Translations under genes and position numbers: made by a program
Part shown: piece by piece, positions 37,603 to 48,002 of the stretch
How the letters are laid out: every line of letters begins with the position of its first letter
Position numbering within the stretch: the first letter of the stretch is position 1
The notes under the pieces: generated by a model
Databases searched by the model: none
What the model saw: the letters and a program-made list of their open reading frames with translations, nothing else
What the model was told of the DNA's origin: nothing
Source: Lachnospiraceae bacterium
Lineage (GTDB): Bacteria; Bacillota; Clostridia; Lachnospirales; Lachnospiraceae
NCBI GenBank assembly: GCA_013316825.1
Contig: WSLY01000001.1
Span: forward strand, 1 to 64,000
DNA: 64,000 nucleotides
Reading direction: 5' to 3'

Positions 37603-38244
37603 ATGCAGGGAAAGAAATTAGGAGTTGTGCTGGCAGTATGTCTTGCACTGTGTCCTTTATTATCCGGCTGTGGCGAAGAGGAGGAGACGGTGCAGGTAAC
37701 AAGCCTGCAGATAGGAAAGGATGGGAGTGTCACAAGCGACATTGTAGAAGAATTCGGAAAGGAAAATTATGCGCTGGAAAGTCTGGAAGCAATGATTTTG
37801 GAAGAGGCGGAGCGTTATAATGCCGGCGGCGCAGAAGCGGTATCCCTTCGCAATATTGCAATGTCTGAGGATGAGGAAGGAAAAGTACTGGTTACCATGC
37901 AGTATGCTTCCTGCAATGATTACATGAATTTTAACGGTGTGGAGTTATTTTACGGGACGCCGGCAGAGGCGGAAGCCGCCGGTTTTAAGCTGAACGTGGA
38001 ATTAATCGGCGCATCGGACGCGGGCAGCAGGATCGGGCAAGCACAGATACTTGACATGAAGAATGCCCATATCCTGATTATCAGACAGAGCGCGCAGGTG
38101 TCGCAGGTAGTGCTTCCGGAGAAGATATTGTATATGTCGGAAGGAGTGCAGCTTGCCGGCAGCAGGACGGCGACGATGCCGGGACCGGAGGAAGATGCCG
38201 ACATTACATGGACGGGTGAGCTGACATACATTTTAACAAAATAA
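37603..38244 (+). CDS. Hypothetical lipoprotein
   Basis: Signal peptide/lipobox CLALCPLLSGCGEEEE. Confidence 0.7.
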   Translation: MQGKKLGVVLAVCLALCPLLSGCGEEEETVQVTSLQIGKDGSVTSDIVEEFGKENYALESLEAMILEEAERYNAGGAEAVSLRNIAMSEDEEGKVLVTMQYASCNDYMNFNGVELFYGTPAEAEAAGFKLNVELIGASDAGSRIGQAQILDMKNAHILIIRQSAQVSQVVLPEKILYMSEGVQLAGSRTATMPGPEEDADITWTGELTYILTK

Positions 38245-38271
38245 GATAAATGGAAAGGTTTGGTTAGTAAA

Positions 38272-39660
38272 ATGGAAAAAACAATGGAAAAAATCGTTGC
38301 GCTGGCAAAGGCGAGAGGTTTTGTATACCCGGGTTCGGAGATATACGGCGGACTTGCTAACACATGGGATTACGGCAATCTTGGCGTGGAGCTGAAAAAT
38401 AACGTAAAGAAGGCTTGGTGGCAGAAGTTTATCATGGAAAACCCCTACAATGTGGGTGTGGACTGTGCAATTCTGATGAACCCCCAGACGTGGGTGGCAA
38501 GCGGGCATCTGGGCGGCTTTTCCGACCCGCTGATGGATTGCAGGGAATGTCATGAGCGTTTCAGGGCGGATAAGCTGATAGAGGATTACTGTGCGGAAAG
38601 CGGTTTGACGCTTCCTAAGAGCGTGGATGCGTTCAGTCAGGAGGAGATGAAAGCTTTTATTGAGGAGCACAATATTTGCTGTCCTACCTGCGGAAAGCAT
38701 AATTTCACTGATATCAGACAGTTTAACTTGATGTTTAAGACTTTTCAGGGTGTTACCGAGGATGCCAAAAATACGGTATACCTGCGCCCCGAAACAGCAC
38801 AGGGCATTTTTGTTAATTTTAAAAATGTGCAGCGCACCTCGAGAAAGAAAATCCCTTTTGGCATCGGACAGATAGGCAAATCTTTCCGCAACGAGATAAC
38901 GCCGGGCAATTTTACTTTCCGCACGAGAGAGTTTGAACAGATGGAGCTTGAGTTCTTCTGCGAGCCGGACACGGACCTTGAATGGTTCGAATACTGGAGA
39001 AGCTTCTGTATCAACTGGCTAAAGACGCTGGGCTTAAAGGATGAGGAGATGCGTGTCAGGGATCATGAGAAGGAGGAGCTTTCTTTCTACAGCAAGGCGA
39101 CCACCGATATCGAGTTTTTATTCCCCTTCGGCTGGGGCGAGCTGTGGGGGATTGCGGACAGAACCAATTACGATTTGACGCAGCATGCCAATGTGTCAGG
39201 ACAGGATATGACTTACTTTGATGATACGAAAAATGAAAAGTACATACCCTACGTCATCGAACCGTCTCTGGGGGCGGATCGTATGGTACTGGCATTTTTA
39301 TGTGCCGCCTACGACGAGGAGGAGCTGGAAGGCGGAGATATGCGTACCGTGCTGCATTTCCATCCGGCGCTTGCGCCCGTCAAGATAGGTGTGCTGCCTC
39401 TTTCCAAGAAATTGAACGAAGGCGCGGAGAAGATTTACGCCCAGCTTAGCAAAAAATATAACTGTGAGTTTGATGACAGGGGTGCCATCGGCAAGAGATA
39501 CCGCCGTCAGGACGAAATCGGCACGCCTTTCTGTATTACGTATGACTTTGATTCTGAGACGGACGGCTGTGTGACGGTGCGTTTCCGCGATTCCATGGAG
39601 CAGGAGCGGGTTGCAGTCTCTGAACTGGATGCATATTTTGCAGAAAAATTTACATTTTGA
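38272..39660 (+). CDS. glyS: Glycyl-tRNA synthetase (single-chain class II)
   Basis: [67 protein letters not shown]. Confidence 0.97.
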   Translation: MEKTMEKIVALAKARGFVYPGSEIYGGLANTWDYGNLGVELKNNVKKAWWQKFIMENPYNVGVDCAILMNPQTWVASGHLGGFSDPLMDCRECHERFRADKLIEDYCAESGLTLPKSVDAFSQEEMKAFIEEHNICCPTCGKHNFTDIRQFNLMFKTFQGVTEDAKNTVYLRPETAQGIFVNFKNVQRTSRKKIPFGIGQIGKSFRNEITPGNFTFRTREFEQMELEFFCEPDTDLEWFEYWRSFCINWLKTLGLKDEEMRVRDHEKEELSFYSKATTDIEFLFPFGWGELWGIADRTNYDLTQHANVSGQDMTYFDDTKNEKYIPYVIEPSLGADRMVLAFLCAAYDEEELEGGDMRTVLHFHPALAPVKIGVLPLSKKLNEGAEKIYAQLSKKYNCEFDDRGAIGKRYRRQDEIGTPFCITYDFDSETDGCVTVRFRDSMEQERVAVSELDAYFAEKFTF

Positions 39661-39710
39661 AATAAGTCTGCGGCATAGGGCAGCTTTACGATTGGGAGGA
39701 AAAGGTATCG

Positions 39711-42365
39711 ATGAAACCGGCAGGTGTAAATGAATTAAGAAGAATGTACCTTGATTTTTTTGAGAGCAAGGACCATTTGAAAATGAAAAGTTTTTCGCTG
39801 GTGCCACACAACGACAACAGCTTACTGATTATCAATTCCGGCATGGCACCCCTGAAGCCTTACTTTACGGGGCAGGAAATCCCGCCGAGGCGCAGGGTGA
39901 CGACCTGCCAGAAATGTGTCCGCACGGGGGATATTGAAAATGTGGGCAAGACGGCAAGGCATCTTACCTTTTTTGAGATGCTGGGCAATTTTTCCTTTGG
40001 AGACTATTTTAAGCATGAGGCGATTGCCTGGAGCTGGGAGTTTCTGACAAAGGTGGTGGGTATGGAGCCGGAGCGGCTGTATCCTTCTATTTATTGTGAG
40101 GATGACGAGGCGTACGATATCTGGACAAAAGAGATTGGTGTATCAGGAGAGCGGATTACCCGTTTTTATAGGGACGAAAGCGGCAAGTGCGACAATTTCT
40201 GGGAGCATGGGGCTGGTCCCTGCGGACCTTGCTCCGAGATTTATTATGACAGGGGAGAGAAATACGGCTGCGGCAGACCCGACTGTAAGGTAGGCTGCGA
40301 CTGTGACCGTTTTATGGAGGTGTGGAACAACGTTTTCACACAGTTTAACAACGACGGGCACGGCAATTATTCGGAGCTTGCACAGAAAAATATTGATACG
40401 GGTATGGGTCTGGAGCGCCTTGCCGTGGTGGTGCAGGACGTGGATTCCGTGTTTGATATTGACACCATGAAGGCAATCCGCGACCGCATCTGTGCCATTG
40501 CCGGCGTGGAATACCAAAAAGATGCTGCGGCAGACGTGTCGATTCGTCTGATTACGGATCATATCCGTTCCACCACCTTTATGATAAGCGATGGCATTAT
40601 GCCCGGCAATGAGGGAAGAGGCTATGTACTGCGTCGTCTTATCCGCCGTGCGGCAAGGCACGGAAGGCTTCTCGGCATCAGCGGGAAGTTTATGGCGAAC
40701 TTAAGTGAGACGGTGATTTCAGAGTGTAAGGACGGGTATCCTGAGCTTGAGGAGAAAAAGGCGTTTATTCTAAATGTACTGACGCAGGAAGAGGAGAAGT
40801 TTGATAGGACAATCGATCAGGGACTTGCCATTTTAGCGGATATGGAAGCCGAGATGGAAAAGTCGCAGAGCAAGGTTCTTGCCGGAGAAAACGCATTTAA
40901 GCTGTATGATACCTACGGCTTTCCCTTTGACTTGACGGAAGAAATTCTGGCTGAGAAGGAGCTGTCCGTGGATAAGGACGGTTTTGAGGCATGTATGAAG
41001 GAGCAGAAGGAGAAGGCAAGAAAAGCGCGTAAGGTGACAAATTATATGGGTGCGGATGCTACCGTATATGAATCGATTTCTACGGCGCTTACTACAGAAT
41101 TTGTAGGCTACGACAGGCTGGAGCATACGTCAGAAATTACGGCGATGACGACGGAAACGGAGCTTGTGGATGCCCTTGCTGACGGCGATATAGGTACGAT
41201 TGTAGTGAAGGAATCGCCTTTTTATGCCACCATGGGAGGACAGAACGGGGATAAAGGTGTCATTACCATGGCAGAGAGTGAGTTTGTTGTGGAGGATACC
41301 ATAAAGCTGCCGGGGAATAAGACAGGACATATAGGCAGGGTTACGAAAGGTATGTTCAAGACGGGTGATGCCGTTACGCTTAAAGTAGAAGCATCAAACC
41401 GGCTGGATACCTGCAAAAATCACAGCGCGACTCATCTTCTGCAGAAAGCGCTCAGGGAAGTGCTGGGCACACATGTGGAGCAGGCGGGTTCCTTTGTGGA
41501 CGGCGAAAGACTGCGGTTTGATTTTACCCATTTTGCAGCCATGACCGGAGAAGAGATTGCCAAAACGGAGGCGATGGTGAATGAGCAGATTGCGAATGCG
41601 CTGCCCGTAAAAACGCAGGTTATGAGCATAGACGAAGCGAAGAAAACCGGAGCGATGGCGCTTTTTGGCGAAAAGTACGGAGAAAAGGTGCGCGTGGTTT
41701 CCATGGGAGAATTTTCTACGGAGCTCTGCGGCGGTACGCACGTAGCAAATACCGGTGTAATTTCCGTATTTAAGATAATATCGGAGAGCGGTGTGGCGGC
41801 GGGTGTCCGCAGAATCGAGGCGCTGACGGGAAACGGCGTGCTGTCCTATTACAAACAGCTTGAGAAAACTTTGGAAAATGCGGCAAAAACCGTGAAAGCG
41901 ACTCCGGCATCACTGGTAGAGAAATGTGCACACCTGATGGCGGAATTAAAGAGTCTGCAGGGTGAAAACGAATCCTTGAAAGCAAAAGCGGCGAAGGAAG
42001 CGCTCGGCGATGTGATGAATCAGGTAAAGGAGATAGCAGGCGTAAAGCTCTTGGCTTCCGGCGTGGAAAATGTGGATATGAACGGGCTGCGTGACCTTGG
42101 CGATTCCCTGAAAGAAAAAATCGGCGAGGGTGTGGTGCTTCTTCTTTCCGCACAGGGCGGTAAGGTCAATATGGTTGCCATGGCTACGGACGGCGCAGTG
42201 GCGAAGGGCGCCCATGCGGGCAATCTGATAAAGGGGATTGCCGCGCTTGTAGGAGGAGGAGGCGGCGGCAGACCGAATATGGCGCAGGCAGGCGGCAAGA
42301 ATCCCGAGGGAATTTCGGCGGCGATTGCAGAAGCAGAAAAGGTGCTGTCTGCCCAGCTTGGATAG
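39711..42365 (+). CDS. alaS: Alanyl-tRNA synthetase
   Basis: VNELRRMYLDFFESKDHLKMKSFSLVPHNDNSLLIINSGMAPLKPYF; NHSATHLLQKALREVLGTHVEQAGS; CGGTHV. Confidence 0.98.
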   Translation: MKPAGVNELRRMYLDFFESKDHLKMKSFSLVPHNDNSLLIINSGMAPLKPYFTGQEIPPRRRVTTCQKCVRTGDIENVGKTARHLTFFEMLGNFSFGDYFKHEAIAWSWEFLTKVVGMEPERLYPSIYCEDDEAYDIWTKEIGVSGERITRFYRDESGKCDNFWEHGAGPCGPCSEIYYDRGEKYGCGRPDCKVGCDCDRFMEVWNNVFTQFNNDGHGNYSELAQKNIDTGMGLERLAVVVQDVDSVFDIDTMKAIRDRICAIAGVEYQKDAAADVSIRLITDHIRSTTFMISDGIMPGNEGRGYVLRRLIRRAARHGRLLGISGKFMANLSETVISECKDGYPELEEKKAFILNVLTQEEEKFDRTIDQGLAILADMEAEMEKSQSKVLAGENAFKLYDTYGFPFDLTEEILAEKELSVDKDGFEACMKEQKEKARKARKVTNYMGADATVYESISTALTTEFVGYDRLEHTSEITAMTTETELVDALADGDIGTIVVKESPFYATMGGQNGDKGVITMAESEFVVEDTIKLPGNKTGHIGRVTKGMFKTGDAVTLKVEASNRLDTCKNHSATHLLQKALREVLGTHVEQAGSFVDGERLRFDFTHFAAMTGEEIAKTEAMVNEQIANALPVKTQVMSIDEAKKTGAMALFGEKYGEKVRVVSMGEFSTELCGGTHVANTGVISVFKIISESGVAAGVRRIEALTGNGVLSYYKQLEKTLENAAKTVKATPASLVEKCAHLMAELKSLQGENESLKAKAAKEALGDVMNQVKEIAGVKLLASGVENVDMNGLRDLGDSLKEKIGEGVVLLLSAQGGKVNMVAMATDGAVAKGAHAGNLIKGIAALVGGGGGGRPNMAQAGGKNPEGISAAIAEAEKVLSAQLG

Positions 42366-42382
42366 CGGAATTGCATAGAGGA

Positions 42383-42415
42383 CAGGCGGGCAGAAAGGGC
42401 GTCATGTCTGCCCGC
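42383..42415 (+). terminator. Hairpin after alaS
   Basis: GCGGGCAGA...TCTGCCCGC. Confidence 0.6.
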
Positions 42416-42448
42416 AGATTCTGGTGCATAAAAATTTTAAAAAAGTAG

Positions 42449-42476
42449 TTGACGACAGATTATTTTATGATATAAT
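42449..42476 (+). promoter_or_regulatory. Promoter for rpsU
   Basis: TTGACG-N16-TATAAT. Confidence 0.8.
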
Positions 42477-42556
42477 ACTAATTGTGCATGTAGGTGTACA
42501 TATTAACCCGTGTCAGTCGAGATGCTTGAAGGGACTGAAGGGAGGTCAGGTGGACA

Positions 42557-42733
42557 ATGTCAAATGTCATCGTTAAAGAAAACGAGACTTTAGATAGCGC
42601 TTTACGTCGTTTTAAAAGAAGCTGTGCGAAGGCAGGTATCCAGCAGGAAATCCGCAAAAGAGAGCATTATGAAAAGCCCAGCGTAAGACGTAAAAAGAAA
42701 TCTGAAGCGGCAAGAAAACGTAAATATAACTAA
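42557..42733 (+). CDS. rpsU: 30S ribosomal protein S21
   Basis: [58 protein letters not shown], 58 aa, below the ORF track cutoff. Confidence 0.97.
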   Translation: MSNVIVKENETLDSALRRFKRSCAKAGIQQEIRKREHYEKPSVRRKKKSEAARKRKYN

Positions 42734-42738
42734 TCAGA

Positions 42739-42775
42739 AAAGTCCCGGGTAACATATCTGGGACTTCTGTTTTAT
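42739..42775 (+). terminator. Intrinsic terminator after rpsU
   Basis: AAGTCCCGGGTAACATATCTGGGACTTCTGTTTT. Confidence 0.7.
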
Positions 42776-42862
42776 CAGAACTGTTTGGCGGCTGTTTGAT
42801 GGAGGAGACGACAGGATAAAAGGTACGGGCAGCATGTGCTGCTTGAGAGGAAAGGGAAGAAT

Positions 42863-43450
42863 ATGTGGGAGATGAAACTGTTAGGTACGGATTTGTACCA
42901 TCTTGTAGCAGCTTTTGTGATATATAGTATGCTGGGCTGGCTGGTAGAGTCAATTTATATGTCCTTTTGCAACCATAAACTGACGAATCGTGGGTTTGCC
43001 AAAAGCCCGTTTTGTCCTATTTATGGGTTTGGCGCCGTGTTTGGCTATTTGATTTTAAGCCCGCTGAGAAAGCAGTATGTCCTTTTGTATATTGTGGGCG
43101 CGCTTTTGGCGACTACCTTTGAATTTATAGTCGGCAAGGTAATGATACGCCTTTTTGGTGAACTGTGGTGGGATTATAATGACAAGCCCTTTAATTATAA
43201 GGGCATTATCTGTCTGGAAAGCACGGTGGCATGGGGATTTTATGCAGTGGGCATCATCTGCTTTTTACATGCAAGAATTTACGGGCTGATTGATATGATT
43301 TCTCCCCGCATTGGGATTGCCGTTATATCCGTGATTCTGATTATTGTATCGATAGATTATGTAATTCAGCTCTTAAAGGCATTTAAAGTGGATTTAAGCA
43401 AGCCGAAGGAAGCGATTGTGGAGAGGTACAAAAGCTTTCGCGCCAGATAG
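42863..43450 (+). CDS. Putative ABC-transporter type IV family membrane protein
   Basis: MLGWLVESIYMSFCNHKLTNRGFAKSPFCPIYGFGAV...LWWDYNDKPFNYKGIICLESTVAWGF. Confidence 0.8.
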   Translation: MWEMKLLGTDLYHLVAAFVIYSMLGWLVESIYMSFCNHKLTNRGFAKSPFCPIYGFGAVFGYLILSPLRKQYVLLYIVGALLATTFEFIVGKVMIRLFGELWWDYNDKPFNYKGIICLESTVAWGFYAVGIICFLHARIYGLIDMISPRIGIAVISVILIIVSIDYVIQLLKAFKVDLSKPKEAIVERYKSFRAR

Positions 43451-43474
43451 CAGCAGAACTCTTGGAATATATGC

Positions 43475-43521
43475 AGCCGCATTTCCATATCTTTTAGTAA
43501 AGAGGATAGGGAAGTGCGGCT
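43475..43521 (+). terminator. Terminator-like hairpin overlapping the start of the downstream D,D-carboxypeptidase gene
   Basis: AGCCGCATTTCC (43475-43486) / GGAAGTGCGGCT (43510-43521), 12 bp with one G-U, then TTTTGT; GTG 43514 lies in the 3' arm. Confidence 0.75.
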
Positions 43522-44692
43522 TTTGTATGCAAAAATTTTAAAAAGAACCGCGGTATTTCTGTTTGCGCTGCTTGTGTTTCTGGAAAGCGGAACCCATGCG
43601 GCGGCAGCCGATGTGCCGCTTCTTACACCCTCCGCCATTGTGATAGAAGCATCCACAGGGCAGGTTATCTTTGAAAAGAATGCGACGGAGCGCAGAAGTC
43701 CGGCAAGTATTACCAAAATTATGACGCTGCTCATTATTTTCGAGCAGTTAGAAGAAGGAAAAGTGAATCTAAAGGATGAAATCATTGTCAGCGCCTATGC
43801 CAAATCGATGGGCGGTTCACAGGTGTATCTGGAAGAGGGAGAGGTGCAGACCTTAGACACCCTGATAAAATGTATCACAGTTGCTTCCGGTAACGATGCT
43901 TCGGTGGCGGCGGCAGAGTACATAGCAGGTTCGGAAAGTGCGTTTGTGGAGATGATGAATGAAAAGGCGGGGGAGCTGGGAATGACGGATACACATTTTG
44001 AGGACTGCTGTGGCCTGACAGACTCCGACAATCATTATACGACAGCACGGGACGTTGCTCTTATGTCGAGGGAGCTTACGACCAAATACCCGGATATTTT
44101 CCGGTATTCCCAGATATGGATGGAGGATATCACCCATGTGACGGCACGGGGAAGCAGTACATTCACGCTGTCAAGCACCAACAAATTGTTAAAGCAGTAC
44201 GAATGGGCAACCGGACTGAAAACGGGTTCCACGGATAAGGCCAAATATTGTATTTCTGCAACGGCAAGCAGGGACGGCATCGATTTGATTGCCGTTATTA
44301 TGGGAGCACCGGACCCGCAGACACGGTTTCAGGAGGCGGCGACACTGCTAAATTACGGTTTTAACGTAAGCCACATTTATGTAGATGAAAACAAGGATGC
44401 GCTGCCAAATCTTGCCGTCGAGGGCGGCGTGGCAGAGCAGGTGCCCTTGGTTTATGCGGGAGAGTTCCGGTATCTTGACATTGAAGGCAATGATTTTGCA
44501 GGGGTGCAGAAGGAGCTGAGTCTGCCGGAAGCTGCGAAGGCGCCTGTTCAGGAAGGGCAGGCGGCAGGAGAAGCCATTTATTTTCTGAATGGACTGGTGA
44601 TTGGCAGGGTGCCGGTGTTGTACGGGGAAAATGTGGAGAAAGCAGTGTACAAGGATTATCTGATGAAGGTGTTTGGACGCTTTTTGCTGTAA
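43514..44692 (+). CDS. D-alanyl-D-alanine carboxypeptidase (DacF/PBP5 family)
   Basis: SxxK RRSPASITKIMTLLI; SxN VASGNDAS; KTG GLKTGSTDKAKYC. Confidence 0.92.
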   Translation: MRLLYAKILKRTAVFLFALLVFLESGTHAAAADVPLLTPSAIVIEASTGQVIFEKNATERRSPASITKIMTLLIIFEQLEEGKVNLKDEIIVSAYAKSMGGSQVYLEEGEVQTLDTLIKCITVASGNDASVAAAEYIAGSESAFVEMMNEKAGELGMTDTHFEDCCGLTDSDNHYTTARDVALMSRELTTKYPDIFRYSQIWMEDITHVTARGSSTFTLSSTNKLLKQYEWATGLKTGSTDKAKYCISATASRDGIDLIAVIMGAPDPQTRFQEAATLLNYGFNVSHIYVDENKDALPNLAVEGGVAEQVPLVYAGEFRYLDIEGNDFAGVQKELSLPEAAKAPVQEGQAAGEAIYFLNGLVIGRVPVLYGENVEKAVYKDYLMKVFGRFLL

Positions 44693-44787
44693 ACGCTTCT
44701 CCCAAATATCCGCATGATGGAAGCGTCAGGGCGGCAGGCATGTTTGATGTCTGACCGCCCTGATTTGCGTGAAAACAGGAGGTGCTT

Positions 44788-45305
44788 ATGGAAAATGCAA
44801 AAATGAGGAAAACCGCAGTTGTCACGGACAAGATTTTAAAGGTTTTACAGGGAGTTGCCGCCGCATGCGGTATTGTCTATCTTATTTTCACCGTATTGAC
44901 GCTGCTCAATAAGTCAACGTGGAAAATCAGTACCGTCATGGGTCTTGTTTTGGCACGATGACGGTTATAGTTGTTGTTTACGCCATCAGGCTTATCCGCA
45001 AGCTGCTAGAGCCGATGAAAGAGGGCAGACCGTTTCATACAGGCATTTCCGCAATGATAAAAAGACTCGCCTGGGTGACTTTGATTGGCGGAGCGGTAGT
45101 CAGGGTTTGTCAGACGGCAGCGGAGATTGCCGAAATCAAAGCGTGCGAATTTACGATGCTTTTTAACGAAAATGTATTTACAGAGTATTCCTTTCATTAT
45201 ATGATAGATCTTAACTTTATTGTAACAGCCTGTGTTCTGCTTTTCCTGTCCTGCGTGTTCCGTTATGGAGAGGAATTGCAGCGGGAGTCGGATGAAACAT
45301 TGTGA
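44788..45305 (+). pseudogene. DUF2975-like membrane protein gene with apparent frameshift
   Basis: Frame starting 44788 (MENAKMRKTAVVTDKILKVLQGVAAACGIVYLIFTVLTLL...) ends at TGA 44960-44962; homologous-style continuation (MTVIVVVYAIRLIRKLLEPMKEGRPFHTGISAMIKRLAWVTLIGG) is in the frame of ORF 44919-45305. Confidence 0.6.
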
Positions 45306-45313
45306 GGTACTGG

Positions 45314-45535
45314 ATGGGAAAGATTATACTTCGACTTGACAGAGTGATGGCGGACAGAAAAATAAGCCTGAAAGAACTTTCGGAGAAGGTAGGCGTTTTA
45401 AATGTAAACCTCTCAAAAATGAAAACCGGTAAAATCAGCGCGATTCGTTTTTCAACGCTTGCGGCAATATACGATGCGCTGAACTGCCAGCCGGGGGATA
45501 TTCTGGAATTTACCCATGAGGGTGCGGACATATAA
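45314..45535 (+). CDS. Cro/C1-type HTH regulator
   Basis: MGKIILRLDRVMADRKISLKELSEKVGVLNVNLSKMKTGKISAIRFSTLAAIYDALNCQPGDILEF. Confidence 0.9.
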   Translation: MGKIILRLDRVMADRKISLKELSEKVGVLNVNLSKMKTGKISAIRFSTLAAIYDALNCQPGDILEFTHEGADI

Positions 45536-45625
45536 GTACAAATGAAATGGTTGCGCAGGGATATTGCCGCCTGTTATAATGATAAATGCTGGAGATAGGT
45601 GCCGGCGGGACAGGAGAGAGACAGC

Positions 45626-46486
45626 ATGTTGGAAGTCATTTGTACGGTTTTTTTTATACTTTTGGTAATTGGCGTATGGATTATCTTGTATGATACCCAT
45701 CATTTTGTTGTAAAAAAGTATCGGTTTGCTTCTCCCAAAATCAAAAAGCCGACCAGAATGGTTATGCTGTCGGATTTGCACAATTACCAGTATGGGCGGG
45801 AAAACAATGAGCTTCTTTTGGCAATTGATACGGCTGCGCCCGATATGATTGTGATTGCAGGCGATATGATAACGGCTTTCAAAAAAGAAAAATTTGACCA
45901 CACACTGCGTTTTTTAAAGACGCTGCGGGACAAGTATCCGCTTTACTATGCCTATGGCAACCATGAGCAGAAAATTGAACTGCTGAAGAAGACATACGGG
46001 GATATGGGTGAGCGTTTTCGGAAAGGTCTGCAGGAAGCAGGCATAGAGCCGCTTCGCAACGGGCATGCTGCCCTGCCGGACAGAGGAATTGTTATTTACG
46101 GACTGGAGTTGGAACATACCTATTTTCAGCGTTTTACCAAAAAGGATATGACAGATGCCTATTTAGACAGTCTTTTGGGAAAATGTGACGAAGCCTGCTA
46201 TAATGTGCTTCTTGCGCACAATCCTGATTATTTTCCTGAATATGCAAAGTGGGGAGCGGACCTTGTGCTTGCCGGACATGTGCATGGCGGCATTGTGCGG
46301 GTTCCCTTTTTGGGAGGACTTATCTCGCCGGCACTCCGCCTTTTCCCAAAATATGACGGCGGCCTGTACACGGAAGACAATTCCCAAATGGCGCTGGGCA
46401 GAGGAATCGGCACGCACAGTCCCAAGGTCAGGGCATTGAATCCGGCGGAGCTTTTGGTAATCGAGCTGGATAGTGCAGACGGTTGA
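45626..46486 (+). CDS. Metallophosphoesterase
   Basis: MVMLSDLHNYQYG, VIAGDMITA, YGNHE, LLAHNPDYF, LAGHVHGG. Confidence 0.93.
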   Translation: MLEVICTVFFILLVIGVWIILYDTHHFVVKKYRFASPKIKKPTRMVMLSDLHNYQYGRENNELLLAIDTAAPDMIVIAGDMITAFKKEKFDHTLRFLKTLRDKYPLYYAYGNHEQKIELLKKTYGDMGERFRKGLQEAGIEPLRNGHAALPDRGIVIYGLELEHTYFQRFTKKDMTDAYLDSLLGKCDEACYNVLLAHNPDYFPEYAKWGADLVLAGHVHGGIVRVPFLGGLISPALRLFPKYDGGLYTEDNSQMALGRGIGTHSPKVRALNPAELLVIELDSADG

Positions 46487-46547
46487 GACATCGGTAAAAG
46501 CTTGGTATTAGGGATTTTACAAATCGGAATTCGAAAGAAGGATTATC

Positions 46548-47069
46548 ATGAAATACTTGATAGATTTTACAGTTTTGTTTTTTTTATATGTTTTTGTCTT
46601 TTTTGGCCGGTGGAGAACCAAAGGCAGGGATGTATTGGTTGTCAACACACTGCTGTATATATATCTTTCTTTTGTGCTTTATTTTACCTTGATGCCGATA
46701 ATCACATCCCTTCCCTTTATTTTGAACCATCCCTACAAGCCTATGAATCTGGTGCCGTTTATAGACGTATCAATGGGGAGGGGGGACTTTTTAAGGCAGA
46801 TAATATTGAACGTTATCATGACTGTGCCGTTTGGCTTTCTATTTCCGCTGACCCGAAACAGAACCGCTCATTTTGGCAGAACGGTATTTTTTTGTCTTTT
46901 GATGAGTCTGTGCATTGAAATGCTGCAGCCTCTTATCAATGGTTTCAGAACCGCGGATATCACGGATGTAATTACGAATATGACTGGCGGCATACTCGGA
47001 TATGTCTTTTATGTTATTTTCAGGCCCGTTACATTTTGGATTTTGAATAAGTTAAAAGCAAAGCATTAG
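46548..47069 (+). CDS. VanZ-like family membrane protein
   Basis: MNLVPFIDV...RQIILNVIMTVPFGFLFPL...CIEMLQPLINGFRTADITDVITNMTGGILGY. Confidence 0.88.
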   Translation: MKYLIDFTVLFFLYVFVFFGRWRTKGRDVLVVNTLLYIYLSFVLYFTLMPIITSLPFILNHPYKPMNLVPFIDVSMGRGDFLRQIILNVIMTVPFGFLFPLTRNRTAHFGRTVFFCLLMSLCIEMLQPLINGFRTADITDVITNMTGGILGYVFYVIFRPVTFWILNKLKAKH

Positions 47070-47134
47070 AAAGCGGCTTTTCATAATTGGCGTAAGCCGG
47101 CAATATGTGACCCGCAAAAGCATACATATTTTTC

Positions 47135-47163
47135 TTGCATAAAACGCCAAAACCGTATACAAT
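47135..47163 (+). promoter_or_regulatory. Promoter for scpAB
   Basis: TTGCAT-N17-TACAAT. Confidence 0.55.
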
Positions 47164-47238
47164 AGACAATGCTTTGTAACATCCGATTCCCGATTGTGTG
47201 AGGAACACGGCGTATGCGCGCCCTTAAAGGAGGCAGAA

Positions 47239-47988
47239 ATGGCAATACCCGTAAAGCTGGAGGTGTTTGAAGGACCTCTTGATTTATTGCTGCATTTGAT
47301 AGATAAGAATAAAATTGATATATACGATATCCCCATTGTGGAAATCACGGCGCAGTATCTGGATTATATTCGTAAGCTCAAGACAAGCGATATGAATGTG
47401 ATGAGTGAATTTTTGGTGATGGCGGCGACGCTTTTGGATATCAAAAGCAGGATGCTTCTGCCTAAGGAAATAAATGAGGAAGGCGAGGAAGAGGACCCGA
47501 GAGCCGAGCTGGTACAGCGGCTGCTGGAATATAAAATGTACAAATATATGTCCTTTGAATTAAAGGACAGGCAGGTGGATGCGCAGCGTTACCTCTTCCG
47601 CGAGCAGCGGCTTCCTGCGGAAGTAGAGAGCTATAGGCAGCCCGTTGATTATGAAGAACTGATTGGCGAGATGAATTTGAAGAAGCTGCAGGACATTTTC
47701 AAATCCATTGTAAAGCGGCAGGAGGAAAAAATAGACCCCATCAGAAGCCATTATGGAAATATCGAGAAGGATGAGGTCGATATGGATTTGAAAACCTCCT
47801 ATGTGGAGAATTACATAAATAGCCATAAAACATGCAGCTTCAGACAGCTTTTGGAAAAGCAGCACAGCAAGATGGAAATCATTGTTACCTTTCTGGTAAT
47901 TTTGGAAATGATGAAGCTTGGTAAAATCAATATTGCACAGGAGAATATTTTTGATGATATTCTGATAACCTCCGGTGATGTTGCATAG
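47239..47988 (+). CDS. scpA: Segregation and condensation protein A
   Basis: KLEVFEGPLDLLLHLIDKNKIDIYDIPIVEITAQYLDYI. Confidence 0.96.
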   Translation: MAIPVKLEVFEGPLDLLLHLIDKNKIDIYDIPIVEITAQYLDYIRKLKTSDMNVMSEFLVMAATLLDIKSRMLLPKEINEEGEEEDPRAELVQRLLEYKMYKYMSFELKDRQVDAQRYLFREQRLPAEVESYRQPVDYEELIGEMNLKKLQDIFKSIVKRQEEKIDPIRSHYGNIEKDEVDMDLKTSYVENYINSHKTCSFRQLLEKQHSKMEIIVTFLVILEMMKLGKINIAQENIFDDILITSGDVA

Positions 47989-48002
47989 CGGAAGGAATGG
48001 AT

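Noticed and set aside
38244-39711. Possible T-box leaders before glyS and alaS
   Set aside because: Intergenic gaps are only ~27 and ~50 nt and lack the T-box antiterminator consensus.
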